64,000 bases of DNA from Caprella mutica (GCA_947561585.1 CANNZV010002494.1:31818-95817), one strand, 5' to 3'. Shown: positions 11,252-21,645, counted from the first letter of the stretch. Notes: a model not told the origin generated them from the sequence alone. Translations and numbers: made by a program.

Positions 11252-14200
11252 ATGGCATACAGTGCCAGCAAATCCTTTATGGGTATAGATTTCGGGACAA
11301 CTTCCTGCAAGTTTGGTTACTTCATCAATGACAAAGTGGAGATATTTGAAGATGAGTTTGGTAACAAATCCATGCCTTCTTATGTTGCCTTCACTAAGGA
11401 TGGAAGATCGGTTGGAGAGAAAGCCAAAAGACAGATGGGAGAAAATCCGAGAAATACTGTGTTTGCCGTCAAGAAACTGATGGGAAAGACTTATGGAGAG
11501 GCTGTGGCTTTGGGTTTACAATTTCCATTTCAATTGGTAAAGATGGATCATGAACTTTGCGGAGTAGAAGTTTATAATGAAAGTCAAAAGTTGCAGCTCT
11601 ACCCTGAGCAAGTAGCCGCCATGTTATTTTCTAAAATGAAATACTTGACAGAGAAGAAACTGATGCATCCAGTGAAGGCAGCAGTTATCTCAGTACCACC
11701 AGGTTTCAACAGTTGTCAGAGAAAAGCTACTGTCAATGCTGGTACCATTGCTGGATTTGATGACGTCAGACTAGTAGATGACTCCACTGCCTTAGCAACT
11801 GCCATCAGTTACCATGAAATGGTGGGGAGAGAAGATGAGAATGTTGCTGTTGTTGATTTTGGGGGAGGATTTACTTCTGCTTCAATGATTACTGCAAGTA
11901 AAACTAGTTTCAAGGAACTTCCATCTGTGACATTAGAGTTTGGAGGCATTGATATTGATGTAAGCATCAGAGATATTTTGAAAGATAAATTAGTAAATCA
12001 GAATGACTCAATTAGTGACAATGAAAATCTCCGAATATCAGCAGAAACAGCCAAGATTTTTCTTTCTTGTCAATATGAGGCAAGCATCATCCATAAGAAT
12101 AAAAGTACTTTTCTGACATCAAATAAAGTTTATTATGATGATAATGTTGGTCCTAAAATAGTCAGGATAATTGAAAATTTTAAAGCTTCCACTTCAGGAC
12201 TGAGCACAAACAGTGATATTGACCAGGTTATCCTGACAGGTGAATTCACTAAATCACCATTTGTTAAACATCAATTAACCAAACTTTTCGAGGGTAGAAA
12301 AATTAAGAGTTTTGAAGAGTTTCCTGATGGAGTCGTTAGAGGTGTAGTGTTTGAGTCTGCAGTTCAAATGGAACTGCTGAATAGAAAGTGCTCTGATTTC
12401 ATCCCTAATAGGACTGTGAAATTGGGTAAAAATATTCTCTTCAAAAATGATAGAAATTATTTGGGTGGTGTTACAAAAAATGTTTATAGTGGATTACCAT
12501 TGACTGAATATTCTGGACCTAATGTGACACCAATCAGAACTGGGAAAATACAATCTTGCTCATTGACAAGTATATCCAATTATTCTCCATCAATTATTAT
12601 AAGACTGAATAATAATAAAATTATTTCCAATTGGCAATCATATCACACAGTGCTGTTGTTTTGCATGCCATGTAAGTATATGATGAAGTTCAAAGACTTT
12701 GAGAATAATTTTAAAGATAAAGAAAAGAAATATGAAGATGGGTGTGGGAAGAATTTAGCTTTAATTCATAAGCTGCAGAACGAATGTTTCGATTCGTGTA
12801 GTGAATCATTCATAAATGATAACAATGAAGAGATACAGAATATGGTAACCAACTCATCAATATCTGAAAATAGTGATTTGGAAGAGTTAGAAAAGGAGAT
12901 CAACAGACTGAGTTCTGTACAAGAAGAGATTGTAAAGAAGTATTCAGTCTATTTGAAGAAACAAAACCATTCCAAAGGGAGAAATGATACTAATGCAGTC
13001 AGAGTTTCTCAAAGTTTGCCAGAATCAAGGACTGAATTAAATCAAAGATACAGAGATACTCCTAGAAATATTCACCCTGGGTCTGGTTCATTAGGAGACT
13101 CCAGATATCTTAATACTGGCTCTGGTTCACTAAAAGATTCTGGATATCCTAAGACTGGCTCTGGTTTACAAAGAGACTCTGGATATCCTAAGACTGGCTC
13201 TGGTTCACAAGGAGTCTCTGGATATCATCAGACAGGCTCTGGTTCACAAAGAGTCTCTGGATATCCTCAGACTGGCTCTGGTTCACAAGGAGTCTCTGGA
13301 TATCCTCAGACTGGCTCTGGTTCACAAATAGGCTCTGGATATCCTCAGACTGTCTTTGGTTCACAAAGAGTCTCTGGATATCCTCAGACTGGCTCTGGTT
13401 CACAAGGAGTCTCTGGGTATCATCAGACTGGCTCTGGTTCACAAATAGGCTCTGGATATCCTCAGACTGTCTTTGGTTCACAAAGAGGCTCTGGTTATCC
13501 TCAAACTGACTCTGGTTTACAAAGAGACTCTGGATATCCTCAAACTGGCTCTGGTTCACAGCGAGTCTCTGGTTATCCTCAAACTGGCTCTGGTTCACAA
13601 AGAGACTCTGGATATCCTCAAACTGGCTCTGGTTCACAAAGAGACTCTGGTTATCCTCAAACTGACTCTGGTTCACAAAGAGTCTCTGGTTATCCTCAAA
13701 CTGGCTCTGGTTCACAAAGAGTCTCTGGTTATCCTCAAACTGGCTCTGGTTCACAAAGAGACTCTGGTTATCCTCAAACTGACTCTGGTTCACAAAGAGT
13801 CTCTGGTTATCCTCAAACTGGCTCTGGTTCACAAAGAGACTCTGGATATCCTCAAACTGGCTCTGGTTCACAAAGAGTCTCTGGTTATCCTCAGACTGGC
13901 TCTGGTTCACAAAGAGACTCTGGATATCCTCAAACTGGCTCTGGTTCACAAAGAGACTCTGGATATCCTCAAACTGGCTCTGGTTCACAAAGAGACTCTG
14001 GATATCCTCAAACTGGCTCTGGTTCACAAAGAGACTTTGGATATCCTCAAACTGGCTCTGGTTCACAAAGAGACTCTGGTTATCCTCAGAATGGCTCTGG
14101 TTCACAAAGAGACTCTGGATATCCTCAAACTGGCTCTGGTTCACAAAGAGACTCTGGATATCCTCAAACTGGCTCTGGTTCACAAAGAGACTTTGGATAT

Positions 14201-14857
14201 CCTCAAACTGGCTCTGGTTCACAAAGAGACTCTGGATATCCTCAAACTGGCTCTGGTTCACAAAGAGACTCTGGATATCCTCAAACTGGCTCTGGTTCAC
14301 AAAGAGACTCTGGATATCCTCAAACTGGCTCTGGTTCACAAAGAGACTTTGGATATCCTCAAACTGGCTCTGGTTCACAAAGAGACTCTGGTTATCCTCA
14401 GAATGGCTCTGGTTCACCTCTAAGAAACTCTGGATATCCTGACACGACTGCCGGTTCATACAAAGGAGGCTCTAGCAAGACTCGCACTGTGATATTGATG
14501 GACAGTACATATTGCAAAGAAAGTTCAAGTTCTTCTGTTAGAACAGGTGATGTTATTGTAGAATCTGTTATAGATCAACAGAGACAAACTATTCCTTCTC
14601 GAAAATATGCTGAGTCATCAACAACTGAGATATACAATGAATCAGCATCAAGATTGGTGAGTAAAAGAATAGTACCGGACAGTGTTAGTCTGAAGGCAGA
14701 GAAGACATCTGACAATATTCTCTATCCTGACGATATCTCCAAAGCTTCACCAGAGGATTGCCTAAGGTTGCTGTCGTCACTTCGAGAGAAAAAACAAATC
14801 TGTGAGTATGGATTAGTGGTTATCAAGAGTGTACTATTTAAATTTAATTCGCGATAG
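11252..14857 (+). CDS. Hsp70-like ATPase-domain protein with long 13-residue repeat tail (gene 1)
   Basis: 1201 residues. The start is the ATG at 11252, because the bases just upstream are a splice acceptor. Residues about 10-375 align by eye with the Hsp70 nucleotide-binding domain: phosphate-1 loop GIDFGTTSCKFG (11-22), NTVFAVKKLMGK with the conserved Lys, phosphate-2 VAVVDFGGGFTS (Asp202), and an adenosine-type motif VILTGEFTKSPF (326-337). Family-defining residues are altered: the NEPTAAA motif reads DDSTALA, and the Thr and Asp after GGG are displaced or lost. No canonical beta substrate-binding domain follows. Residues about 540-572 look like a coiled coil (LEELEKEINRL). Residues 610-1065 are about 35 copies of GSGSQRDSGYPQT, then a Ser-rich C terminus without EEVD. 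Hsp70 proteins use ATP to cycle on client proteins. Here client binding as in Hsp70 is unlikely, and a scaffold or assembly role is only inference. A GTGAGT donor at 14802 may mean that the annotated C terminus is intronic read-through. Confidence 0.85.
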   Translation: MAYSASKSFMGIDFGTTSCKFGYFINDKVEIFEDEFGNKSMPSYVAFTKDGRSVGEKAKRQMGENPRNTVFAVKKLMGKTYGEAVALGLQFPFQLVKMDHELCGVEVYNESQKLQLYPEQVAAMLFSKMKYLTEKKLMHPVKAAVISVPPGFNSCQRKATVNAGTIAGFDDVRLVDDSTALATAISYHEMVGREDENVAVVDFGGGFTSASMITASKTSFKELPSVTLEFGGIDIDVSIRDILKDKLVNQNDSISDNENLRISAETAKIFLSCQYEASIIHKNKSTFLTSNKVYYDDNVGPKIVRIIENFKASTSGLSTNSDIDQVILTGEFTKSPFVKHQLTKLFEGRKIKSFEEFPDGVVRGVVFESAVQMELLNRKCSDFIPNRTVKLGKNILFKNDRNYLGGVTKNVYSGLPLTEYSGPNVTPIRTGKIQSCSLTSISNYSPSIIIRLNNNKIISNWQSYHTVLLFCMPCKYMMKFKDFENNFKDKEKKYEDGCGKNLALIHKLQNECFDSCSESFINDNNEEIQNMVTNSSISENSDLEELEKEINRLSSVQEEIVKKYSVYLKKQNHSKGRNDTNAVRVSQSLPESRTELNQRYRDTPRNIHPGSGSLGDSRYLNTGSGSLKDSGYPKTGSGLQRDSGYPKTGSGSQGVSGYHQTGSGSQRVSGYPQTGSGSQGVSGYPQTGSGSQIGSGYPQTVFGSQRVSGYPQTGSGSQGVSGYHQTGSGSQIGSGYPQTVFGSQRGSGYPQTDSGLQRDSGYPQTGSGSQRVSGYPQTGSGSQRDSGYPQTGSGSQRDSGYPQTDSGSQRVSGYPQTGSGSQRVSGYPQTGSGSQRDSGYPQTDSGSQRVSGYPQTGSGSQRDSGYPQTGSGSQRVSGYPQTGSGSQRDSGYPQTGSGSQRDSGYPQTGSGSQRDSGYPQTGSGSQRDFGYPQTGSGSQRDSGYPQNGSGSQRDSGYPQTGSGSQRDSGYPQTGSGSQRDFGYPQTGSGSQRDSGYPQTGSGSQRDSGYPQTGSGSQRDSGYPQTGSGSQRDFGYPQTGSGSQRDSGYPQNGSGSPLRNSGYPDTTAGSYKGGSSKTRTVILMDSTYCKESSSSSVRTGDVIVESVIDQQRQTIPSRKYAESSTTEIYNESASRLVSKRIVPDSVSLKAEKTSDNILYPDDISKASPEDCLRLLSSLREKKQICEYGLVVIKSVLFKFNSR
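13079..14446 (+). repeat. 39-bp coding minisatellite (about 35 units) in gene 1
   Basis: The unit encodes 13 residues, consensus GSGSQRDSGYPQT, with all units in frame. The first units are more diverged (LGDSRYLNT, LKDSGYPKT), and the downstream half is nearly homogeneous. Two higher-order duplications are visible: the pair with IGSGYPQT followed by VFGSQR occurs twice (units 7-8 and 10-11), and a block ending in DFGYPQT then DSGYPQN recurs (units 22-26 and 30-34). The array is open in other frames and on the minus strand, so long overlapping frames there are shadows. Confidence 0.97.
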
Positions 14858-14878
14858 TTACCTACTTTCTGTGGTAGC

Positions 14879-15221
14879 CAGGGCTGGGGAGCTGACTATA
14901 ATTGATCTGGCTCCGGCTCCTGCTCCGGAGCTGTATAAAATGTAAATGCAGGCTCCAGCTCCGGCTCCACAGTTATCAATCAAATTGAAGTTAATTTTAA
15001 CATAAAAAAAAATGAAAAATTTCAAGATTCATCCAAAAAACGAATTGAATGATCATCTAAATTTTACACTATTAGTTAATTAATCAGTCACTCTTCAATT
15101 AAAGAACATGTTCATCAATTTTGTGCTTTTATTTAAGGCTAATAATTAAAATTAATTGCTGGAGCCTGGAGCTCCGCTCCGCCCCTTGCACATTCAGCTA
15201 GGCTCCAGCTCCCTAGCCCTG
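14879..15221. mobile_element. hAT-like MITE just after the gene 1 stop codon
   Basis: The left terminus CAGGGCTGGGGAGCT and the right terminus AGCTCCCTAGCCCTG are inverted copies with one mismatch. The flanks GTGGTAGC (14871-14878) and GTGCTAGC (15222-15229) form an 8-bp target duplication with one difference. Subterminal runs of GGCTCC are present at both ends. 343 bases, non-coding. It sits 21 bases past the stop codon, so it may be in the 3' untranslated region. Confidence 0.9.
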
Positions 15222-15254
15222 GTGCTAGCTACATCATTAGTTCTCAAATCTATG

Positions 15255-15260
15255 AATAAA
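15255..15260 (+). promoter_or_regulatory. Possible polyadenylation signal AATAAA for gene 1
   Basis: First AATAAA after the gene 1 stop, about 400 bases downstream and beyond the MITE. In AT-rich DNA such a hexamer is common by chance. It applies only if the gene ends at 14857. Confidence 0.25.
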
Positions 15261-15999
15261 ACTAGTAATCGCCAGATACTTTCTGAATAGTGCTAATGTT
15301 TTTGTTTTGATAGGTAAAGTTTATATTTAAATGGTGTTAGTAGACACAAGTACCAATTACTTCAGTCTGATTCTGAATAATTTCTACTGATGCTAGACTT
15401 TCTGAAGTTACTGGTATCTTCTCATGCTTTTGGTGATGGTTATAGCCAAGGTTTATAGTTTATAATAGTCTATAAGCCTTGGGTTCTAGCAGTCGTATCT
15501 CTATAATAAATAAATAACTAGTCTTCAAATTATTGTTCACTAGATTATAAAAATATTTAATCATCCTTTAATTTATATTGAAAAGCTTAATTAGCCATGA
15601 AATTTAGTATCGGCTTTTATACACTTTCTACTCGCTATCAGACCGAAAAAATGTAAAGCCTTTAAAAAATAAAAGCTTTTACTAGCTGTCAAGTGGGAAT
15701 TACTCTCTTTTACAATTCAGACTCACTAACCAGTCCTGCGCTGATTCAATGCCTGAGTCCTATACCAGTAGAAATTGTTGAATCAAACAAAAAATGAACA
15801 ATCAATCAAACCAACTTTTTTATATGAATAAATGTATAAATAGTAAATTTTATTATACTGATAATTCACTACATACACACATCCTAAAAAAATACTAGTG
15901 CATAGCTACTAGAGTAACTAGACCAACATCGATCTTTTAGATTATTTATTCCTGAATTTTTTTCATAGAAACAGACTATCCCCTCCTTATAAATTGAAT
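15261..15999. other. Intergenic DNA, nothing recognised
   Basis: AT-rich sequence with no supported gene or repeat border. Confidence 0.45.
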
Positions 16000-16800
16000 G
16001 ACCGGGGGTCAAATAATCTCATTTCTTCATTCAATTAAGTTAATTTCTCTTTATTTAATTCTTTACATTTTGTCTTTTCCCTTTACGGTGGTTATCTCAT
16101 CAAAGTAGCATGGGTTTCGCTTAATTCGAAAATAATATTAATTCTCATGGTTGCAAGGGATTCCTAAATCTACGGGGTTACTAAAATAAGTATTATAATT
16201 AACTTAATCCGCTATTGATAAGATTCATGCATGACATTACACAGAAAAGGTACTCAAAATATTTATGAGGTACATTATACAATTGAACATTCGAACTAGC
16301 CATGTTACTAATCCACACTGTACTAAGTGAAAGGCCATGAATACTTAATACTCCTTGTTGGAAGAATGGTCAGAGGCTTTCGGCCAGGTTGCGGGACATC
16401 TCTTCGAACTTTGTTATTTAAAGCTGTCAACAACGCGGGAGGTCTCTCGTTGGAGTCTGGTCAGGAACTAACCTCTTTAAACTCATATTTCCTCAGATTT
16501 TCTAAATCTCCACCTCCTTTCTTAAACTAACCAACCCTTTCCCTCAATTCTCCAATTTAATTGGGTTTTCTAAACACTATGTGTGTGTCCTCTTCCTAAT
16601 TCAGCCAATGGAGAACTATGTACAAATGTCCACTTCTCCCCAAAACCGTTACGAAGCTCTTTGTTAAATTATTTTCTAATCTTCAAACCCAAACGTTTCC
16701 TAAGTTATGTTAGCTGTCATCCATATAATAACTGCTGCTTTAATCTAAAGAACTATTGCTTTAATCCTAAACAGTATTGGTGAAATATATAAGGTTAACT
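16000..16800 (+). other. LTR-like or promoter-like segment, unproven
   Basis: A GC-richer island around 16360-16480 contains a TTATTTAAAG box followed by a CG-containing stretch and then C-rich DNA (16500-16700). This layout resembles a solo LTR of a retrotransposon. Segment 31480-32050 has a similar layout. No TG/CA borders, primer-binding site or target duplication could be fixed. Two short + frames here (16327-16530 and 16583-16783) resemble nothing known. Confidence 0.25.
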
Positions 16801-16826
16801 TGTTTCGCTATCAATCCTAATAGCTA

Positions 16827-17024
16827 TATAAACCAAATTATTAAACTATTACTAAAGTCCTAAGTATATTGTTCGATATATTCCTGATTTATTAATATTA
16901 ATTTAATATTAATTTCATCCTAATATATAAACCAAGTAATTAAACTATTACTAAAGTCCTAAGTATATTGTTCGATATATTCCTGATTTATTAATCCTAA
17001 ATATAAAAATGTACAAATATATAT
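16827..17024. repeat. Tandem duplication with 99-bp period
   Basis: The segment starting TATAAACCAA at 16827 is repeated at 16926. It includes CTATTACTAAAGTCCTAAGT and ATTGTTCGATATATTCCTGA, nearly identical in both copies. Confidence 0.9.
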
Positions 17025-17788
17025 TTTCCGCGCCGTTTCCCGATTTGCACAATCTTTATAATGCACTGCGCGTTTTTAGGATCATTGAAAAATCTCGAGA
17101 GTGTGCAAGACAGGTAAAGATTATGAAGCATGACCAACAGTGATGAAGTAGTTAATCAATTATTCATACCTTCAATTGGTCCATTTAATAAAAATATGAA
17201 ATAGTTATAGCTAGCTATACATAATAACTTGCTACTATATTGATAATTAGGCTTGAGTTAGTTACATAAAGAAAAGTTGAAAAATTTGTTATATCAATCT
17301 TACTGAGATATCAAACATTCTACCAAACCTTTGTTTTCAAAGAAAAAACATCGTCTTTTAATACTTTCCCTCGTATCCCAATAACGCAAGTATGACCTTA
17401 CCACGGATGAATTTTCTGGTTTACTTGAATAGTGCTGTGTGATACATCGTTTTGGAAGCTCTTGAGTGTTTTCTTTTGTAATATACGGTCCTAGACTAAT
17501 AATGCAATGAAAATGCTGATTCATTGATGAAATCATGAATTTTTACGAAATTATTTATTTGTATTTAAAAAAAAAGGAATTGACCATCTGGCCAGAGGGT
17601 CAATGCGTAATATTGGAGAGATCGAGCTTGATCCACCGCTGGGTCAATACGCGGGGGTCGTGTCAAATTAAGTAAAATTTTCCATAAAATTATATTCTAT
17701 TGCATTCGAGAAGAAGCTGCGCGTTTTTAGGATTTTGGAAAATGTGCGACAATCTCTAGATTGTGCAAAATCGGCAAATTGCGCGGAA
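17025..17788. mobile_element. Terminal-inverted-repeat element with CG-rich ends
   Basis: The left end TTTCCGCGCCGTTTCCCGAT followed by TTGCACAATCT is mirrored at 17757-17788 (AGATTGTGCAAAATCGGCAA then TTGCGCGGAA). A second shared motif GCGCGTTTTTAGGAT lies just inside at 17066 and 17720 in direct orientation. No transposase. A related fragment is at 52640-52690. A target duplication was not resolved. Confidence 0.6.
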
Positions 17789-18320
17789 CATATAAATAGC
17801 GGTCGCATACAGAACTTATGCAAAATAAAGAGCATTATGGTTTTATTGATGCAGTTTTGTAGATAATAATTTTTTGTGCTGTTTTTGTACAGCTATGAAA
17901 TGTTTTTTGATGTGATCTTGGATAATTTAATAAATTTATATTCAATGTTACGTCACACCAAAAATAGCTAATGTTGCTAGTGTGATGCAACAGCGGTTGT
18001 GCTTCACCCAGGCTCTAGAAGCCTGCCTGTTAACAAATGATACAAAACTAAATAGAACAAAACTTATTGCTTTATTTTCATTGATATTTGTACGATAAAT
18101 AAATACTTCATACACAATTAAACTTACACAGAGTTTCAAAAATTCAAGTCAATTAGTTTTTAAATTTTTAACGGGATTCTCTGACCCGTTGATCGTGCCT
18201 TGAATAAGAAAATTAGTTTTTCTGAAAACTGGTCACAAGAAACAACTACCTGTGAAAATTTGAATACTATTATGAAGTATTTATTTAGGTAAACTTGAGC
18301 AGTTGATGTGGGTATCATTG
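17789..18320. other. Intergenic DNA, nothing recognised
   Basis: Short minus-strand frames here match nothing known and show no splice context. Confidence 0.45.
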
Positions 18321-18322
18321 TA

Positions 18323-19121
18323 CAGCGTGACACAAAAAATGAGGGATGGAAGTAAACTCTTCTAACTGAAAAAGTAGCACACTTAGAAAAAAGGAAATAA
18401 AGGCCACAAGATAGAGTATATCTTCAAGATTTATTTAGTCTATAACAAATGTTCTAAACTTCCGCATATGGAGTTCAACAAAGCATGAAGGAGTTTCGAA
18501 AAACTCTACACTCGCCTAAGGTAACCATCTGGTGCGGCCTTAGTTCTAGCCGAGTTTTTGGCCTATATTTCTTTCAAGATCCTGACGGAAATGCACGCAC
18601 GGTAACATCTGATACTTATATTGAAATGTTAAACATCATTTTGACAGGCAATATCCACAAGGACCGTTGGTTTCAACAAGACAGAGCAACAACTCTGACG
18701 TAATCGTTATCACAAAATTGTCAGACAAATTCTTTTGGAACCCACATCATCCGTCATCGTATGGATTACCCTTGGCCAAGCAGGTCTCCCGACCTGACTC
18801 CTTTGGATTTTTTTTCTTTGGGGTGATGTAAAGGAGAATGTTTTTAGATCAAAGCAAGATACAATTAAAAACCTGAAGGATACTTTCTAAGAAAATTATT
18901 TCGTCAATGAATCAAGATATCCTGGGTGCGGTGATATCGAATTTTCAGAAACGGGTGAATTGGTATATTAAGCAGCAAGGAGGCCATTTTGGGCATTTGT
19001 TTTCAGACTAAATAAATCTTGAAGATATACTCTTATCATGTGATGTTAATTTCATCTTTCTAAGTGTACTACTTTTTGAGTTATAAGCGTTTACTTTCAT
19101 CCCTTTTTTTGTGTCACTCTG
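18323..19121. mobile_element. Mariner-like element relic with long terminal repeats
   Basis: Flanked by TA at 18321-18322 and 19122-19123. The left end CAGCGTGACACAAAAAATGA is mirrored at the right (TTTTTTTGTGTCACTCTG). Inner inverted repeats are strong: 18414-18441 and 19003-19030 are perfect reverse complements of 28 bases, so each arm is about 120 bases. It carries a decayed transposase gene. Confidence 0.9.
18485..18960 (+). pseudogene. Mariner-family transposase fragments
   Basis: The first part encodes SPKVTIWCGLSSSRVFGLYF and then VTSDTYIEMLN and WFQQDRATT, typical of the mariner catalytic core, with the second catalytic Asp in QQD. After a frame change, 18770-18830 encodes a SPDLTPLDFFFWG-like motif with the last Asp. 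The N-terminal DNA-binding part is missing, and stops and frameshifts interrupt it. The fragment is non-functional. Confidence 0.88.
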
Positions 19122-19399
19122 TAGGAGGAAATACTTGAAGAACAGAATTTTTTTCTATAAAATTTGTCTCCGATCAAAAGTTATGACAATACAAGCAAAG
19201 ATATTATACTACATCAAGATGCACTACTCTCGATAATTTCTGTTTTAAAAAGTGCCACCTGGATTTGAAAGTGGGAACTAAAGCAACGACAACATTTGGT
19301 GTTGAATGTTGATCATTTTTCTATTTTATTTAGCTGTATCTATTCTACCGATGTGAAGCTTAATTACCTTCTCAAATTTGATGACGGTCATATTTTACC
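19122..19399. other. Short spacer between two transposons
   Basis: No feature recognised. Confidence 0.4.
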
Positions 19400-20568
19400 C
19401 CAAGGTTCATAGACAATAACAGGTTAAACGAATAGGTAAAAAATTGCCAGGTGTAGGTACGATTTCTTAAGAACAGTTGTGAGACAATTCGTTTTTCTCT
19501 AAAACGAAACATATTTGAATGGTAGTTCCGTACTCAGAATTATTTTAAATTAATTAATCTATCATACGATATAAAAATATTTTAATATAATCGTTTTAGA
19601 CGATAGATAGACACGTGCGAGGTACAACAAGTAATTGTTTAGAATTTAATAATCTGTCGATTGATGTCAATTTTCTTTCAAATAACTGTTTTTCCCCTTC
19701 AAACTAGACAAAAAATTAACTGGTATTCGCTACGAAAATTAGCAATGGTAGGAACAATTTCTGTGATTCTTCTTGAATGTTTCCTAAACGGTTAATGAAA
19801 CTCGTGCGTGATATACACCATAATTGTTTAGAATTTGATAATCTGTCTAATGGTATCAAAATAACTGAATAAAATTGTTTTTCCGCTGCTAAAGTAACAT
19901 TAAACGCACTAATTGCTATTCACTCCGTTGTCCGTTGATTAGGGGCACTGGTTAACATTTTAATCTGCTTTTATTACTGTTGCTAAAATTAGAACAAACA
20001 TAATATTGTAATAATAAAATATGAAACAAATAATATAAAATGTCAATTATTTGTAACATAGGTATCATGACACTGCCTGCAATGCTATTCCATTTTTCTT
20101 GTTGGTAACCAATTTTACTAATTTATATAGCCTAGGTACCTACCTACCTAATGACTGCTGTGTACAAAATCAGCAGGTACCTATAGTATACAGTGTCTTA
20201 AAAATACTTGAAAAATCATTATTTTTTTTAATGAGTTATCAAAATTATTATTTTTAAATACTAATCAGGTTATTATTTAATTTTTAATTAAATAAACTTT
20301 TAATTACAGAGATGATTTAGAAGACGAAACTGAACCTTCGTTAAATTATGACTACCTAGGTTCTCTGAAATGAAAAAAAAGTATATTTTATTGATTCAAA
20401 AGTGTAATAACTAATTATTATGTTGGAAGAATTCTTTGGATAGCACTTCATTGACTTCAAACAAAACAAATAAAATTATCTAAAGAATTTGAGGATGCAG
20501 CTCTTAGAAACATTTTGAAGTGGTCGTATTTTTCTATTCGTTTAACCTGTTATATTCTATGAACCTTG
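19400..20568. mobile_element. hAT-like non-autonomous element with 8-bp target duplication
   Basis: The left end CAAGGTTCATAGACAATAAC followed by AGGTTAAACGAATAG is mirrored at 20535-20568 with very few differences. ATTTTACC occurs at 19392-19399 and again at 20569-20576, a perfect 8-bp direct repeat; the left terminus has one extra C. The interior contains a diverged duplication (AATTGTTTAGAATTT at 19632 and 19822) and no transposase. Confidence 0.8.
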
Positions 20569-20576
20569 ATTTTACC

Positions 20577-21208
20577 TGGCATTTGTTCATTTATTTATCA
20601 TTTTGTCATTCGCATAACTGAAAAAGTATTCAACCAAAATGCCTGAAATTTAGTGAAACGATTGGTCAGTGTTATTTATTATTTATTAACTTCTAATTTT
20701 TAACTTCTTTGTTTCAAAATTGATAATAATGAATCAATTAGTTTGTACTTCTAACAAGAGAGGTTTATATTGTGTTTCATATTATTCTTGTTTCAGTGGT
20801 TTTATACATGAAAATTGTAACATTAAATTTGTTATAATATAGCAATGTTAGTTAATCGTCTGTTTTTCTATACTGTCATGCTTGAGCATCTGATATATTG
20901 TCCTCTTTTTAACTTTTTATATTTGAAACATGACCAGCTCAGTAAAATAAAATTATTTCTTTTATTTTCAATCAGGGACGAATTGTCCTAGCACCGTTTT
21001 GATGAAAATTCTATTCTAGTAGTCGTATCTAACTATCTCTATTATCATAAAGTGAAACATAATATGAATATTTAGGTGTGTAATAGGTAGATGAGGTTCA
21101 TATTTAAAAGAATTCAATAATCAAATTCCACTGAAGCTAATGAATGAAATATATATTTAAAAAAAAAGAAACTATATCTTTTTTAATACGTTAGCAAGTT
21201 CATTTTGT
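20577..21208. other. Intergenic DNA, nothing recognised
   Basis: AT-rich, no supported feature. Confidence 0.4.
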
Positions 21209-21645
21209 TTGTTATCATTACGCCCCAAGGACTCCATCCTGAAGCTGTCTGTGGTGAATGGAAGAGAAGGGTGTTGCGTTCCTTGGGCCCCGAAATATTG
21301 TAATTTGGATTATGTATTTTTTATTTTTACCATGTTTATCATTTTCAATGGGTTATGCTCTTCAACTACGAGGATTTGGATTTTTATGTTAGGTAGGCTC
21401 CTAGACTTCATTTACAATCACCTCTTCATTTTCCTCTTCCATCCGTGAGTGAAGCCACTTGTCCTTGTGTCTCTTTTTGTAACATTCCTTGACTTTGTTC
21501 ATGAAGCAACTTTTCTTTCTGTCTGCCTCTTCCAGTCCCTTGTCTTTATTTTCCTTTCGACGTAAGCGATAATATATTCAACGAAATGACTGAAGCAGAC
21601 GTTAAATCCTCAATAAAATTTAAAATATAATTAAAAAATCCTTAC
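21209..21645 (+). repeat. LINE-tail-like repeat, copy A
   Basis: Shares blocks with copies at 54695, 56085 and 58690 (+) and 36895 (-): GGGTTATGCTCTTCAACTAC, CACCTCTTCATTTTCC, CATCCGTGAGTG, CTTCCAGTCCCTTGT, and an end with GACTGAAGCAGACGTTAAAT. The constant 3' end with variable 5' extent fits 5'-truncated non-LTR retrotransposon tails. It lies about 100 bases upstream of gene 2's acceptor, probably in its promoter or first intron. Confidence 0.75.

Noticed and set aside
13473..14423. 316-codon + strand frame overlapping gene 1
   Set aside because: It is another frame of the same 39-bp repeat, while the gene 1 frame continues into a conserved ATPase domain.
13188..14459. 423-codon open frame on the minus strand across the gene 1 repeat
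   Set aside because: It is the antisense shadow of the in-frame 39-bp repeat. It begins and ends with the array, encodes only NQSQFEDIQSLFV-type repeats, and has no independent start context.
16327..16783. Two short + frames that could be small proteins
   Set aside because: No family resemblance and no splice context. The segment looks more like an LTR or promoter-like island.
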